A DNA stretch of 64,000 bases from Geobacteraceae bacterium (GTDB taxonomy: Bacteria; Desulfobacterota; Desulfuromonadia; Geobacterales; Pseudopelobacteraceae). The stretch is from NCBI GenBank assembly GCA_021286935.1, contig JAJTBI010000005.1, positions 1 through 64,000 on the forward strand, given 5' to 3'. The translations under genes were made by a program, and so were the position numbers. The notes beneath the pieces were generated by a model, which was not told the DNA's origin, made no database searches, and saw only the letters and a program-made list of their open reading frames with translations. Shown here in pieces: positions 45,916 through 55,233 of this stretch (positions are counted from its first letter, which is position 1; each line of letters starts with the position of its first letter).

Positions 45916-47610
45916 CTACATCTCCAGGATCACCGGCAGCACCATTGGGCGGCGTTCAATGCTCTTCTTGAAAAACCGCTTCAGGGTCTGGCGTACAATC
46001 TGGCGTACCTCATCCCGGTCTGCCAGGAATTCAATGCTCAACTCACCCAGTGCTTCTTTAACCATTTCTCTGGCAGTCTGCAGGTATTCCCTGCTTTCGT
46101 CTTCAAACACAAAGCCCCGTGAGACAATCTCCGGGCCGTAGATGCATTCGCCGGTATGCTGGTTGACGCCGATAATCACCAGCACCATGCCGTCTTCCGA
46201 CAGGTGGCGGCGGTCCTTCAGCACCACCTCACCCACATCGCCTACCCCTTTGCCATCCACAAAGACCCGGCCGGTTTCCACGGTTTCTTCAATGCAGGCA
46301 GTTTCATTGTAGAAACTGACCACTTCACCGTTGACCGCCAGCAGGCAGCGTTCCTCCGGTATCCCCACCTTCATGGCCAGGCGGCGATGCAGCACCAGAT
46401 GGCGGTATTCACCATGGATCGGCAGGAAAAAACGGGGCCGGGTGATGTTCATCATCAGCTTCAGTTCTTCCTGGGAGGCATGGCCGGAGACATGCACTTC
46501 CGAGACCTTTTCGTGGTGGACGTCGGCGCCACGGCGGTAGAGATGGTTGATCAGCTCTGAGATGGTGCGCTCATTGCCGGGGATGTAGCGGGAGGAGAGG
46601 ATGACGGTGTCCCCCTTTTCCAGCTTGATCTGTTTGTGGTCATCCATGGCGATCCGGGAAAGGGCGGAAAGCGGTTCTCCCTGGCTGCCGGTGGTGATCA
46701 TGCAGACCTGTTCACGGGGTATATGGGGTAGCTCGCGGATGTCCATCAGCAGATCGTCACTGATCTTCAGGTAGCCCAGTTGGCGGGCGATTCTTACGTT
46801 GGCGATCATGGAACGGCCATTCAACAGAACCTTGCGACCGCTGGCAGCAGCCACATCGGCCACCTGCTGGACGCGGTGGATGTTGCTGGAAAAGGCCGCC
46901 ACAATGATCCTGCCCTTGCATTTGGGGAATAGATCCCCCAACGCTTCGCCTACATAGCGTTCCGAGATGGTGTAGCCTTCCCGCTCCACATTGGTGGAGT
47001 CGGACAGCAGCGCCAGTACCCCTTGATCGCCGTAGCGGGCAAAGGTGGCCAGGTCGGTCACCTCGCCATCCACCGGGGTCTGGTCCAGCTTGAAGTCGCC
47101 GGTGTGGATGACCACCCCTTCCGGGCTGCGGATCGCCAGGGCACAGCCATCCACCACCGAGTGAGCCACCCGGATGAACTCAATGCTGAAACAGCCTAGC
47201 TCGACGATATCCCGGGGCTGTACCGGGTTGAGGTCAGCCGCTACTTTGTATTCTTCCAGCTTGCCTTCAAGAATGCCGAGGGTCAGCGAGGTGCCGTAGA
47301 TCGGGGCCGGAAACTCGCGCAGCAGAAACGGCAAGGCGCCGATATGATCTTCATGGCCGTGGGTCAGCAGGATGCCACGCAGTTTGTGGGCCCGTTCTCG
47401 CAGCCAGGAAAAGTCGGGGATGACGTAATCGACACCCGGCATGTCGGCATCGGGAAACATCAGTCCGGCATCCACCAGGATCAGATCATCGCCATATTCA
47501 TAGGCCATGCAGTTGATGCCGATTTCACCTAAACCGCCTAGCGCAACGATGCGCAGTGGGAAATCTTCGCCCGAACAGACCACTGCTGTTTCTTTACTAT
47601 CAGAATTCAT
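45916..47610 (-). CDS. rnj: Ribonuclease J
   Basis: A 564-residue metallo-beta-lactamase/beta-CASP ribonuclease. The metal site HGHEDHIG (H84, H86, D88, H89) follows DAGLMFPD. The beta-CASP motifs include DSTNVEREG and the later SGHASQEEL and FLPIHGEYRH. RNase J has 5'-3' exonuclease and endonuclease activity and matures or degrades RNA. It is common in Gram-positives and present in some deltaproteobacteria. It is the last gene of a minus-strand operon with plsC and two small membrane-associated proteins, overlapping the preceding gene by 4 bp. Confidence 0.95.
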   Translation of the reverse strand: MNSDSKETAVVCSGEDFPLRIVALGGLGEIGINCMAYEYGDDLILVDAGLMFPDADMPGVDYVIPDFSWLRERAHKLRGILLTHGHEDHIGALPFLLREFPAPIYGTSLTLGILEGKLEEYKVAADLNPVQPRDIVELGCFSIEFIRVAHSVVDGCALAIRSPEGVVIHTGDFKLDQTPVDGEVTDLATFARYGDQGVLALLSDSTNVEREGYTISERYVGEALGDLFPKCKGRIIVAAFSSNIHRVQQVADVAAASGRKVLLNGRSMIANVRIARQLGYLKISDDLLMDIRELPHIPREQVCMITTGSQGEPLSALSRIAMDDHKQIKLEKGDTVILSSRYIPGNERTISELINHLYRRGADVHHEKVSEVHVSGHASQEELKLMMNITRPRFFLPIHGEYRHLVLHRRLAMKVGIPEERCLLAVNGEVVSFYNETACIEETVETGRVFVDGKGVGDVGEVVLKDRRHLSEDGMVLVIIGVNQHTGECIYGPEIVSRGFVFEDESREYLQTAREMVKEALGELSIEFLADRDEVRQIVRQTLKRFFKKSIERRPMVLPVILEM

Positions 47611-48002
47611 GGTTGATTTCCTTTGCGCAGCAGCACCAGTGCCGCAATCTTTTTGTCGCAGCGGCTGATCCAGTCTGCACCGGGCTGGCGCAGCCAGCGG
47701 GTGCCGTAGAAGGCGCTGCGCAATGAACGGTAGGCTGCCAGTGCCTGATCAGTATCGCCGCGGCGCTCGGCAGCCTCGCCCAGGGCCCAGATACGTGCCG
47801 CAGATGTTTCAACGCGGGATGAGAAGGGAAGGTACATCCTGATGGCTGATTCATAGCCGGTCAGGGCCACCATGAAGTCGCCTGCTTTTTCACCCTTAAC
47901 CCCCTCAAAATACTGGGTCTTCTGGCGTTGATGGACATTGATCGTCAGCATTGCGAGGCTTATCAACAGAGCCGTCAGAATGGTTGTCAGGGTACGGGCC
48001 AT
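47607..48002 (-). CDS. Membrane-anchored hypothetical protein with a TPR-like segment
   Basis: A 131-residue protein with an N-terminal membrane helix (TTILTALLISLAMLTINV) followed by a soluble helical region. The stretch DFMVALTGYESAIRMYLPFSSRVETSAARIWALGEAAERRGDTDQALAAYRSLRSAFYG has TPR-like periodicity. It sits between a 61-residue membrane protein and rnj (4-bp overlap), so it may anchor or accompany the envelope genes of this operon. No known function. Confidence 0.75.
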   Translation of the reverse strand: MARTLTTILTALLISLAMLTINVHQRQKTQYFEGVKGEKAGDFMVALTGYESAIRMYLPFSSRVETSAARIWALGEAAERRGDTDQALAAYRSLRSAFYGTRWLRQPGADWISRCDKKIAALVLLRKGNQP

Positions 48003-48005
48003 TGG

Positions 48006-48191
48006 TTACTCCTGGAAGAAGTGGGGCAGGAAGGTGAGCAGCGCCCCCAGCAGCAGCATGACAATACCCAACAGTGCCACCAGGCTAGGCAGCAGGTTGC
48101 GGGGGGATGGCCAGCGGTGGGCGGTGGGGAAGCCCCAGCCGAGAGCCACCAGGCCAGCAAGAATCAGTAACAGGTACTGTGGCCCCTTCAT
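48006..48191 (-). CDS. Small two-helix membrane protein
   Basis: A 61-residue protein with two hydrophobic segments (QYLLLILAGLVALGWGF and LLPSLVALLGIVMLLLGALL) joined by a short polar turn, and a cytoplasmic-type tail LPHFFQE. It overlaps plsC by 4 bp and precedes the TPR-like gene by 3 bp, which supports translation. No family is recognised. Confidence 0.7.
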   Translation of the reverse strand: MKGPQYLLLILAGLVALGWGFPTAHRWPSPRNLLPSLVALLGIVMLLLGALLTFLPHFFQE

Positions 48192-48892
48192 GTCAGGCCG
48201 CCTGCTATGGCGGCATGTACCAGCTGCATCAACATATCCTCCGCCTCCGCCCGTTTCAGTCCGGTCGGCAGTACGATCGGTGCATGTATCTTTATCTCTA
48301 CCGGTCTGCCCAGGTTCAGCCCCAGGCTGCCGCCGGGGTTGATGGCAAAGCTGCCTGCAATACTGACCGGCACCACCGGTACGCCGGCTTTCACAGCCAG
48401 CAGGAAACCACCCCGTTTGAACGGCAGCAACTGACCATCTCTGGTGCGGGTTCCTTCGGGGAAGATGATTACGCTGGTACCGGCCTTGATCTGTTGTGCG
48501 GCTTCTTCCATGCTTTTCAGTGCCTTGCGTCCATCACCGCGATCCAGGGCAATATACCCCCCCCTCCGCATGGACCAGCCAAAGACCGGAATTTTGAACA
48601 GCTCTTTTTTGGCAATCCAGGACAGCGGACGGGGGAAATAGCCCTGCATGGCCAGGATATCAAAATTGCTGGCATGGTTGCTCATTACAATGATCGGACC
48701 ATCGGGAATCAGTTTACTGCCGCTGACACGAACCTTGATGCCGGCCATAGCAATACCAAGCCGTCCCCAAAAACGTGCAAACCAGCCGTAATAACGGCGA
48801 TCAATCAGCGTTGAGAGAATTGCAGTCGCAGCAATCGGGAAGGTAAGCGGGAAAAAAATCGCCATATAGAGCAGACCACGGATAAGGGCCAC
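48188..48892 (-). CDS. plsC: 1-acyl-sn-glycerol-3-phosphate acyltransferase
   Basis: A 234-residue membrane acyltransferase. It has the catalytic NHASNFD (72-78, NHx4D motif), the [15 protein letters not shown] substrate loop, and [10 protein letters not shown] at 144-153. It transfers a second acyl chain to lysophosphatidate in phospholipid synthesis. The GTG start, with AGGAG 7 bases upstream, is preferred over an ATG 19 codons earlier that has no site. It is the first gene of a four-gene minus-strand operon ending in rnj and is divergent from ssb. Confidence 0.92.
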   Translation of the reverse strand: MALIRGLLYMAIFFPLTFPIAATAILSTLIDRRYYGWFARFWGRLGIAMAGIKVRVSGSKLIPDGPIIVMSNHASNFDILAMQGYFPRPLSWIAKKELFKIPVFGWSMRRGGYIALDRGDGRKALKSMEEAAQQIKAGTSVIIFPEGTRTRDGQLLPFKRGGFLLAVKAGVPVVPVSIAGSFAINPGGSLGLNLGRPVEIKIHAPIVLPTGLKRAEAEDMLMQLVHAAIAGGLT

Positions 48893-49031
48893 AGTGAAAC
48901 TCCTGGAAAAAATCTGCGGAAGTGTAGCTATTTTAAGCGGTAAGGTCAAGCAACGCCCTCTTTGCTTGCGCCTCTTTCATGGCGATGCTATAACGTGCTT
49001 CCACACAGACCAAGAAATCAGGAGGAATCCT

Positions 49032-49475
49032 ATGGCCAGTTTAAATAAGGTGATGTTGATCGGAAATTTGGGAAAAGACCCAGAGGTGCGCTACACCACT
49101 TCAGGTCAGGCAGTGGCAAGTTTCAACCTTGCCACCAGTGAAAAATTCAAAAACAAGAGCGGTGACTGGGAAGAGCGGACTGAATGGCACCGGGTGACTC
49201 TCTGGGGTAAACTGGCTGAAATTGCTGGAGAATATCTTGCCAAGGGCAAGACCGTGTATATTGAAGGACGCTTGCAGACCCGCAAGTGGACCGACCGGGA
49301 CGGTAATGACAAATATACCACCGAGATTGTCGGCGATAAGATGCAGATGCTGGGTGGTAAGGGGGATGGCGGCAGCGGAGGTGGCGGTGCCCGTCGTCCG
49401 GCTGCAGGTGGCGTGTCAGACACCACGGTTAGCTATGATGAGCCGCCCTTTCAGGACGACGACATTCCGTTCTGA
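49032..49475 (+). CDS. ssb: Single-stranded DNA-binding protein
   Basis: A 147-residue SSB. Residues 1-~106 form the OB-fold ([20 protein letters not shown], then [14 protein letters not shown]). A Gly-rich linker follows, and the conserved acidic tip DDDIPF ends the chain and recruits replication and repair partners. AGGAGGA lies 5 bases before the ATG. Transcription ends at a nearby hairpin. It is divergent from plsC, with ~140 bp between the starts. Confidence 0.97.
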   Translation: MASLNKVMLIGNLGKDPEVRYTTSGQAVASFNLATSEKFKNKSGDWEERTEWHRVTLWGKLAEIAGEYLAKGKTVYIEGRLQTRKWTDRDGNDKYTTEIVGDKMQMLGGKGDGGSGGGGARRPAAGGVSDTTVSYDEPPFQDDDIPF

Positions 49476-49505
49476 GGTAATCAGGCCTGAAATGCAGCTG
49501 ATAAC

Positions 49506-49537
49506 AGAGCATAAGACCCCGGTTTTATGCTCTTTGT
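49506..49537 (+). terminator. Rho-independent terminator of ssb
   Basis: AGAGCATAA pairs with TTATGCTCT around a 10-nt loop, followed by TTGTCTTT. The stem is moderate and the T-tract interrupted. Confidence 0.65.
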
Positions 49538-49621
49538 CTTTACAGAGAGTTCTTGCGTGCTATGCTGTAAAAGGAAAATTTACCAGTCTGGTGAAATCAC
49601 TAATCTGAATGAGGATTTGTC

Positions 49622-50644
49622 ATGAGTGACCAGAATGATACACAGCCGTCTGTATCAGAACCATCTGCAGTAGCGCATGAAGAGGCCGAAGAATCAATTG
49701 TGGCAGCTGCGGAAGCAGCGCTACCTCCTGTTGAGTCAGCTGGCACGGAGTCGTCTGTTGTTGCATCTGATCTGCAGGAGGAACCGGTTGTAGATGACGA
49801 CGAGGACGGTGATGAACTGCCGCTGGGGGTAACTGGTGAGGGAATTCAATCTCTGTCCGAGCGTTTCAACGCCAGAGCCGAGATCGAGGACGATCTGCAA
49901 CGGGCAGAAAACGAGATGAGTTACCTCCGGGAACAGGTCCGGCAGGATCCGACAGTGCTGGCTGCTGTTCAGGAGCAGCAAAGCAAGCTGGAATATATTG
50001 CTAATACCTCCTTTGATCTGAGTGAAAAGGTTGCGGAACTGTCTAAAACAGTGGCTGTTTTGTCCGTACAACTGCAGAAGGTGTCTGAAGAGACCGAACA
50101 GACCGCAGCCTGGTCAGCGTCAACAAAACTGGTAAGTCCGCTTTCAAAGACCTTTCTGGTACTTGCAATTGTAGTGCTCGTTGTCTTGCTGGCCGGAGTG
50201 GGCTATCTGGCAACCAATCAGATGCAGTTGCAGCAACGGCAGGACAAGCTGACGAGCGTCGCTATGCATTCAGTTGAAGCCCAGGAAAAGCGGATGGCGG
50301 CATTTGATCAGCATTTTGCTGATCTTGTCGGTACAGAGATCAAGCATGAACGGGAGTCAATCAGTAAGGAGTCAATCCAGAGTAAACTCAATCATCTCCG
50401 TGGTGGCGCTGTTGAACAGCGTCTGCTGCGAAAAAGCAATGGTGATTGGCTGCTTCCCAAGGGTAAAACAGAAGAACTGATTACTGACCATGATCTGATT
50501 GAACAGCTTAATCAGATGTTTGAAAAATCAGGTAGATCACTGACAACCCATCCCTCTTTGCCACCCCATAAAGTGGTTTCGATTCTGAAACCAAACGGTA
50601 AGGGTGGGACTGATCTGATGGTGACCAAAGAGACCGTACCATAA
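49622..50644 (+). CDS. Acidic coiled-coil membrane protein of unknown function
   Basis: A 340-residue protein. Residues 1-~75 are acidic and low-complexity (EEAEESIVAAAEAALPP, VDDDEDGDELPLG). A coiled coil follows at about 80-160 (RAEIEDDLQRAENEMSYLREQ and SEKVAELSKTVAVLSVQLQ). One transmembrane helix lies near 175-197 (TFLVLAIVVLVVLLAGVGYL). A periplasmic, helical C-terminal part of ~140 residues completes it. The topology is inside-to-outside. No catalytic motif or family is recognised. It precedes the ABC exporter gene by 19 bp. Confidence 0.8.
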   Translation: MSDQNDTQPSVSEPSAVAHEEAEESIVAAAEAALPPVESAGTESSVVASDLQEEPVVDDDEDGDELPLGVTGEGIQSLSERFNARAEIEDDLQRAENEMSYLREQVRQDPTVLAAVQEQQSKLEYIANTSFDLSEKVAELSKTVAVLSVQLQKVSEETEQTAAWSASTKLVSPLSKTFLVLAIVVLVVLLAGVGYLATNQMQLQQRQDKLTSVAMHSVEAQEKRMAAFDQHFADLVGTEIKHERESISKESIQSKLNHLRGGAVEQRLLRKSNGDWLLPKGKTEELITDHDLIEQLNQMFEKSGRSLTTHPSLPPHKVVSILKPNGKGGTDLMVTKETVP

Positions 50645-50663
50645 TGGGCTGCTGCGTGCCGGT

Positions 50664-52394
50664 ATGGCTGCTTTAAAAACACTGCTCCCTTTTCTGCAGG
50701 GGCTCCGCTGGCGGTATGCGTGCGGAGCCTTTCTGCTGGTTATTACCAATGCCTGCGCCCTGTTGATCCCCTGGTTGCTGAAGCTGGTGATTGATGGTCT
50801 GCAGCACCCGGAACAGGCATCATTGTCAGCGGGCAGGGTTGCTCTGCTTATCGGGCTGGTTGCAGCCGGGTATGCCGTAGTGCGCATTTTTTCCCGGACC
50901 ATGATCCTGAATGCAGCGCGGCTGCTTGAGTTCCAAATCCGCGAAGCGCTGTTTGCCCGTCTGATGACCCTTGATCTGGGCTATTTCTCCCGCGAACGGA
51001 GCGGGGATATCCTCTCCCGTTTTGCCAATGACCTGACTAACGTACGGATGCTGACCGGTTTCGGGGTGATGAGTCTCCTGAACACAGCGGTGATCTATCT
51101 GGCCGGGCTATGGCTGATGATACGGATCAATCCCTGGCTGACTGTGGCGGCTGTGGCGCCCTTGCCGTTGATGGTGCTGGCGGTGCGGATGATGAGCAGC
51201 AGGATTTTTTCTGTTTCGCGGCAGGCTCAGGATGAACTTGCCCGGCTTTCCAGCCTGGCGGAAGAGTCGGTCGGCGCTATTCGTTTGATCAAGAGCTATT
51301 GCCGGGAAACCTATGTGGCAGGTCAATTTGATGCGGTTGCTGGGCAGTGTCTTGCCAGAAATCTCGAGCTGGCCCGTTTGCGTGGTCTGGTCATGCCGAT
51401 TATGGCGCTGGCAACCGGGGCAGGAACGCTGGCGGTATTGTATTTGGGGGGGCGGCTGGTGATTGGCAGCCAGATCAGTTTAGGTCAGTTTGTGGCGTTT
51501 TCCGGCTATCTGGCCCTGTTGGCCTGGCCCACAGCAGTATTGGGTTGGATCTTGACCCTGGCCCAGCGTGGGGCCGCCTCTATGGAGCGGCTGAATGAGC
51601 TGCTGCAAAGCAGTCCGGCGGTTGTGGAACGTGCTGATGCACAACCTGTTGTCGACCTTGGGCAGGGGCTTGAGGCTCGTCAGCTCAGCTTTAGGTATGG
51701 TGATCGACCTGTATTGCAGGATATCTCGTTCTATATTCGACCCGGCGAAAGAGTAGGCATTACCGGGCCGGTGGGCTGCGGTAAATCAACTTTGCTACGC
51801 CTGATACCGCGTTTATTGCCACTGTCTGATGGTATGCTGTTTATAAACGGTCAGGATGTAAATGGGTTGGAACTGGCTTCATTACGGCGCTTAATGGGCT
51901 ACCTGCCGCAGGAAACAACGCTTTTCTCACGCAGTATTGCGGAGAACGTTGCCTATGGCGGTGATGGCATATTGGAATTGGCAGTTCAGCGGGCGGGACT
52001 TGACTCAGATCTGCAAGAATTTAGTGCAGGTCTGACAACCGTGGTAGGTGAACGGGGGGTGACGCTTTCTGGAGGCCAGCGTCAGCGGGTTGCCTTGGCA
52101 CGGGCGTTGGTGCGGGAACCGGAGCTGTTGTTGCTGGATGATCCGTTAGCCTCCGTAGATGCCGGCCGGGAAGACGAAATTCTGGGGGCGCTGGCTGAAA
52201 GCTGGCAGGGCAAAACCGTGCTGTTAGTCTCACAACGTCTGTCAGCCTTTCGGGATTGCCAGCGAATATTGGTGCTTGATGAAGGCAGGATTGTGGAACA
52301 GGGCACGCCGGAAGAGCTGTTGCAGCTGGGTGGGCGGTATGCCGAGCTGGCCAGGATGCAGGGAGGGCTGGTAAGAGTGAAGAGTGAAGAGTGA
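50664..52394 (+). CDS. ABC exporter with fused membrane and ATPase domains (MsbA-like)
   Basis: A 576-residue half-transporter. Six membrane helices cover residues ~15-300. The ATPase domain has Walker A GPVGCGKSTL near 370, Q-loop YLPQETTLF, signature LSGGQRQRVALARAL and Walker B LLLLDDPLASVDAG. The B-site reads DDP rather than DEP, so the catalytic Glu is replaced by Asp. The exported substrate is unknown; lipid or peptide are both possible. There is no strong ribosome site, so it may be coupled to the upstream gene. The end carries three tandem AAGAGTG heptamers. It is convergent with the D15-type gene, 2 bp apart. Confidence 0.88.
   Translation: MAALKTLLPFLQGLRWRYACGAFLLVITNACALLIPWLLKLVIDGLQHPEQASLSAGRVALLIGLVAAGYAVVRIFSRTMILNAARLLEFQIREALFARLMTLDLGYFSRERSGDILSRFANDLTNVRMLTGFGVMSLLNTAVIYLAGLWLMIRINPWLTVAAVAPLPLMVLAVRMMSSRIFSVSRQAQDELARLSSLAEESVGAIRLIKSYCRETYVAGQFDAVAGQCLARNLELARLRGLVMPIMALATGAGTLAVLYLGGRLVIGSQISLGQFVAFSGYLALLAWPTAVLGWILTLAQRGAASMERLNELLQSSPAVVERADAQPVVDLGQGLEARQLSFRYGDRPVLQDISFYIRPGERVGITGPVGCGKSTLLRLIPRLLPLSDGMLFINGQDVNGLELASLRRLMGYLPQETTLFSRSIAENVAYGGDGILELAVQRAGLDSDLQEFSAGLTTVVGERGVTLSGGQRQRVALARALVREPELLLLDDPLASVDAGREDEILGALAESWQGKTVLLVSQRLSAFRDCQRILVLDEGRIVEQGTPEELLQLGGRYAELARMQGGLVRVKSEE
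52373..52393. repeat. Three tandem AAGAGTG heptamers
   Basis: Three exact 7-bp units run to the stop of the ABC exporter gene, encoding the tail VKSEE. Because 7 is not a multiple of 3, loss or gain of a unit would alter the tail and stop position. Confidence 0.7.
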
Positions 52395-52396
52395 AG

Positions 52397-53689
52397 TTAG
52401 AAAGGGTATCCTAAACCCACGTACACTGCCGGTCCGTCCTTGCCTACTCCCACATCAACACGGCCAACAATATTGGGGCGCACTGTGGCTCTGAAACCGA
52501 TACCGGGGTTAAACTCAAAATTTTTAGAGCTGGCCTTATCAAAACTTTCCATGACGGCACCCAGGTCAACAAAGGGGGCCAGTTCCCAATCTGCGGTTAC
52601 ATTAAAGATCTCCCAGCGAAACAACCGGATACGTTCCTCCAGATTCAAGAGCAGAAAGCTGTTGTCGATAAAACGGTTCCTGCCATAACCCCGCAAGGTA
52701 TTTTCGCCGCCCAGAATACTCTGTTCAAGAAACGGCACTTTACTGTTGTCCGTGTCCCCCAAGGTTTGATTATACATCAATCTGAAGACCGAAATAAATC
52801 GCTTGCTCTCGTCATGGGGTACGTACCCCTTTAACTCCACTTCATAGTGGCGATAGTCCTCTGCGCCACCTAACGCCTTGATGGTGGGCTCAAAGGTGAT
52901 CCGGGCATAGCCGCCGTAGGTGGGCAGGGTCTTGCTGTCATAGCTGCTGTAAATCAGTGAGATGCGCGGGGCATGGGTAGTGAAGCCTTCTACCCCCGGC
53001 ACGTCCTGCTGTGAAAATTTGTCGGTAATGAACGGCACTGATTTGATGGCACCCTGGCTGATGGAGACCGAGCGGAAGCGGTGCCCCAGTTCCAGATAGT
53101 AGCGCCGTCCCAGGAACCAGGTGGCAGACAGGTTGTAGGTGATCTCACGGTTGGTATAGTTGGTCTCAAGCTCATTGGGGGTGCGGGCATGAAAACCAAA
53201 AAAGCGGGAAGAACCATCGGCAAACCAGCCCAGAAAACCTTTCAGTTCAAGATTGCCGTTCATCAGACTAACGTCACGAATCCTGGCTTCGTAGTCAAAG
53301 TTTTTCTTCTGTGATTGCGATAGGTTGAATTCGATATTCTGCTCTGCAGTGGGGTTTACGGAACCGTACAGGGTGCCGGTAAAACCAAAGTTTTTGTTGT
53401 GGTTAATCTGGGGGGCCAGCAGCGAAAAGACTTCATCCTTTTGATTGTGGATCAGGAAGGCAGACAGTGCACCGGCAGTAATTCCTTCATTGGGTGAGGT
53501 GGCAATGACCGGCAGAGGAACGGTGACAACCTTGACCTGCTCTCCGCAGGATTCGTTGGTAATCAAGGGCAGATCGGCACGGGGGATAACCGTGGTGCAA
53601 CCGCTTAAAACGATAAGAAGTGCAAGTGTATAAAGCAACCAGGAAAACCGGTTCCAAGTTTTTCTGCTGTCAGATAGTAGAGTTTTCAT
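52397..53689 (-). CDS. BamA/D15-type outer-membrane beta-barrel with lipoprotein signal
   Basis: A 430-residue protein. The N-terminal hydrophobic segment ends LLIVLSGC, a lipobox with C31 in this numbering. No POTRA repeats are seen. From about residue 65 to the end it is a surface-antigen (D15) type beta-barrel: TSPNEGITAGALS, GYARITFEPTI, the LRGY motif in GGENTLRGYGRNRF, and the C-terminal outer-membrane signature ending VGLGYPF. It may insert or anchor proteins or lipids at the outer membrane. A lipobox on such a barrel is unusual. The ribosome site is weak and an earlier in-frame ATG exists. Confidence 0.8.
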   Translation of the reverse strand: MKTLLSDSRKTWNRFSWLLYTLALLIVLSGCTTVIPRADLPLITNESCGEQVKVVTVPLPVIATSPNEGITAGALSAFLIHNQKDEVFSLLAPQINHNKNFGFTGTLYGSVNPTAEQNIEFNLSQSQKKNFDYEARIRDVSLMNGNLELKGFLGWFADGSSRFFGFHARTPNELETNYTNREITYNLSATWFLGRRYYLELGHRFRSVSISQGAIKSVPFITDKFSQQDVPGVEGFTTHAPRISLIYSSYDSKTLPTYGGYARITFEPTIKALGGAEDYRHYEVELKGYVPHDESKRFISVFRLMYNQTLGDTDNSKVPFLEQSILGGENTLRGYGRNRFIDNSFLLLNLEERIRLFRWEIFNVTADWELAPFVDLGAVMESFDKASSKNFEFNPGIGFRATVRPNIVGRVDVGVGKDGPAVYVGLGYPF

Positions 53690-53811
53690 CGTGGAGGTTC
53701 TACACCGCCTGCAGGAGGGTGTCAATATTTTCAGAGTTCAGATGGTTCCCTTGCAAGAGCAGGGGTTTGCTGGTACTCTGACACCACCTTTTTCCTGGTC
53801 GGAGTTGCCTG

Positions 53812-55233
53812 ATGAACCTGAATACCCGCCTGGTCCTGATCATGATATCGCTGCTGGTATTGGCGGGGATGACGCTCTTTACCCTTAACCAGTTCTCTCA
53901 GACCGCTTTGGTACATGAAATTCAGGAGAGTTCCCGGGAAATTTCTAAGGCGGTGCAGCTCAGTATTGCTGATCTGACCTCTGAAACTGAAACATCAAGA
54001 CTTTCAGAGTATTTTGAGGGTGCCCGTCAAAAAGGGATTAATGAGATCAATATCATCAACAGTGAAGGGGAGATTATTGATTCCACCAATCCTGAAAAAA
54101 TCGGCAAGCTAAAGGACCTGAAGAAACTGGAAAAGGGGGTCAGATCGGCTCCCCGTAAAGCAGAGGGCGGGACAATCCTCTCCCAAAAACCGTATGATGT
54201 GGTGGTGCCGGTTATAGTTGGTGATGAACATCTGGGCTATGTGCAGGTCAATATGCTGTTGGATAACATTCAGAGTATCCAGCACTCCAATTTTATCAAG
54301 CGTTTGGCGGCAACCGGTATGGTGTTTACCGTTGGCATCGCCTTTTCAATCTATCTCTCCCGGCGTTATACTGATCCGATCCATCGGCTGGTGCAGGACT
54401 TCAAGAAGGTTTCCAGCGGCGATCTGTCGGTTACCATCCCCGTTGAAAGCGCCGACGAAGTTGGCGAGCTTGCCAAAGGCTTCAACGAAATGGTGGAAAA
54501 ATTGCGGGAGCGGGAAACCCTGGAGAAACGTCTGTATGAAGCAGAACACCTTTCCCGGGTAGGACAATTAGCTTCAGGTATAGCCCATGAAATACGTAAC
54601 CCGCTCAACTATATCAGTCTTGCCATTGATCATCTACGGAATGAGGTGGTAGAGCAATGTCCTGACCGGGCTGATGAGGTAACGGCGCTGGCGGAAAAGA
54701 TACGGGAAGAGGTTCGACGCGCCAACTACATGGTGATCAATTTCATGAATTATGGACGGCCTCTTAAGTTGCGCAAGAGTGAGATAACCTACGCGGAGCT
54801 GCTTGAGCGTACCCTATCAGTCTTGCATGATCGTTTAGCGGAACAGCGGGTGACAGTTGAAGAACATATTTCAGGCGATTTACCGGCATTGTCGCTTGAT
54901 CCTGAGTTGATGCGTAACTGTATTACCAACTTCATTACCAATGCAGCTCAGGCTATGGCTGATGGCGGTACGATTATACTGGGAGCAGAGCTTGATCAAG
55001 AGTCTGGCTGGGTGCGGCTTAGTTTTAAGGATCAGGGCTGCGGTATTGCTGCAGAAGACCTGGAAAAGGTCTTCCAGCCCTACTTTACCACTAAAGATGT
55101 GGGGATCGGCCTGGGGCTGGCCATTACCGAGCGGATTGTAAAGGCCCATGGTGGTGAGATACTGGTGGCCAGCAGGCCTGGTGAGGGAACCACCTTTACC
55201 GTGCGCTTGCCGATGGAGGAAGTAAAAGGATGA
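53812..55233 (+). CDS. NtrB-type membrane sensor histidine kinase
   Basis: A 473-residue kinase. A membrane helix at about 8-26 and another near 165-182 flank a periplasmic sensor domain (about 30-160). HAMP follows near 185-235 (RRYTDPIHRLVQDFKKV). The HisKA region carries phospho-acceptor H259 in GIAHEIRNPLNYI. The ATPase domain has an N box (NFITNAAQAM), DQGCGI and GIGLGLAI. It overlaps its response regulator by 4 bp. GGAG lies 7 bases before the ATG. The pair probably senses an envelope or periplasmic signal and controls sigma-54 genes. Confidence 0.93.
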   Translation: MNLNTRLVLIMISLLVLAGMTLFTLNQFSQTALVHEIQESSREISKAVQLSIADLTSETETSRLSEYFEGARQKGINEINIINSEGEIIDSTNPEKIGKLKDLKKLEKGVRSAPRKAEGGTILSQKPYDVVVPVIVGDEHLGYVQVNMLLDNIQSIQHSNFIKRLAATGMVFTVGIAFSIYLSRRYTDPIHRLVQDFKKVSSGDLSVTIPVESADEVGELAKGFNEMVEKLRERETLEKRLYEAEHLSRVGQLASGIAHEIRNPLNYISLAIDHLRNEVVEQCPDRADEVTALAEKIREEVRRANYMVINFMNYGRPLKLRKSEITYAELLERTLSVLHDRLAEQRVTVEEHISGDLPALSLDPELMRNCITNFITNAAQAMADGGTIILGAELDQESGWVRLSFKDQGCGIAAEDLEKVFQPYFTTKDVGIGLGLAITERIVKAHGGEILVASRPGEGTTFTVRLPMEEVKG

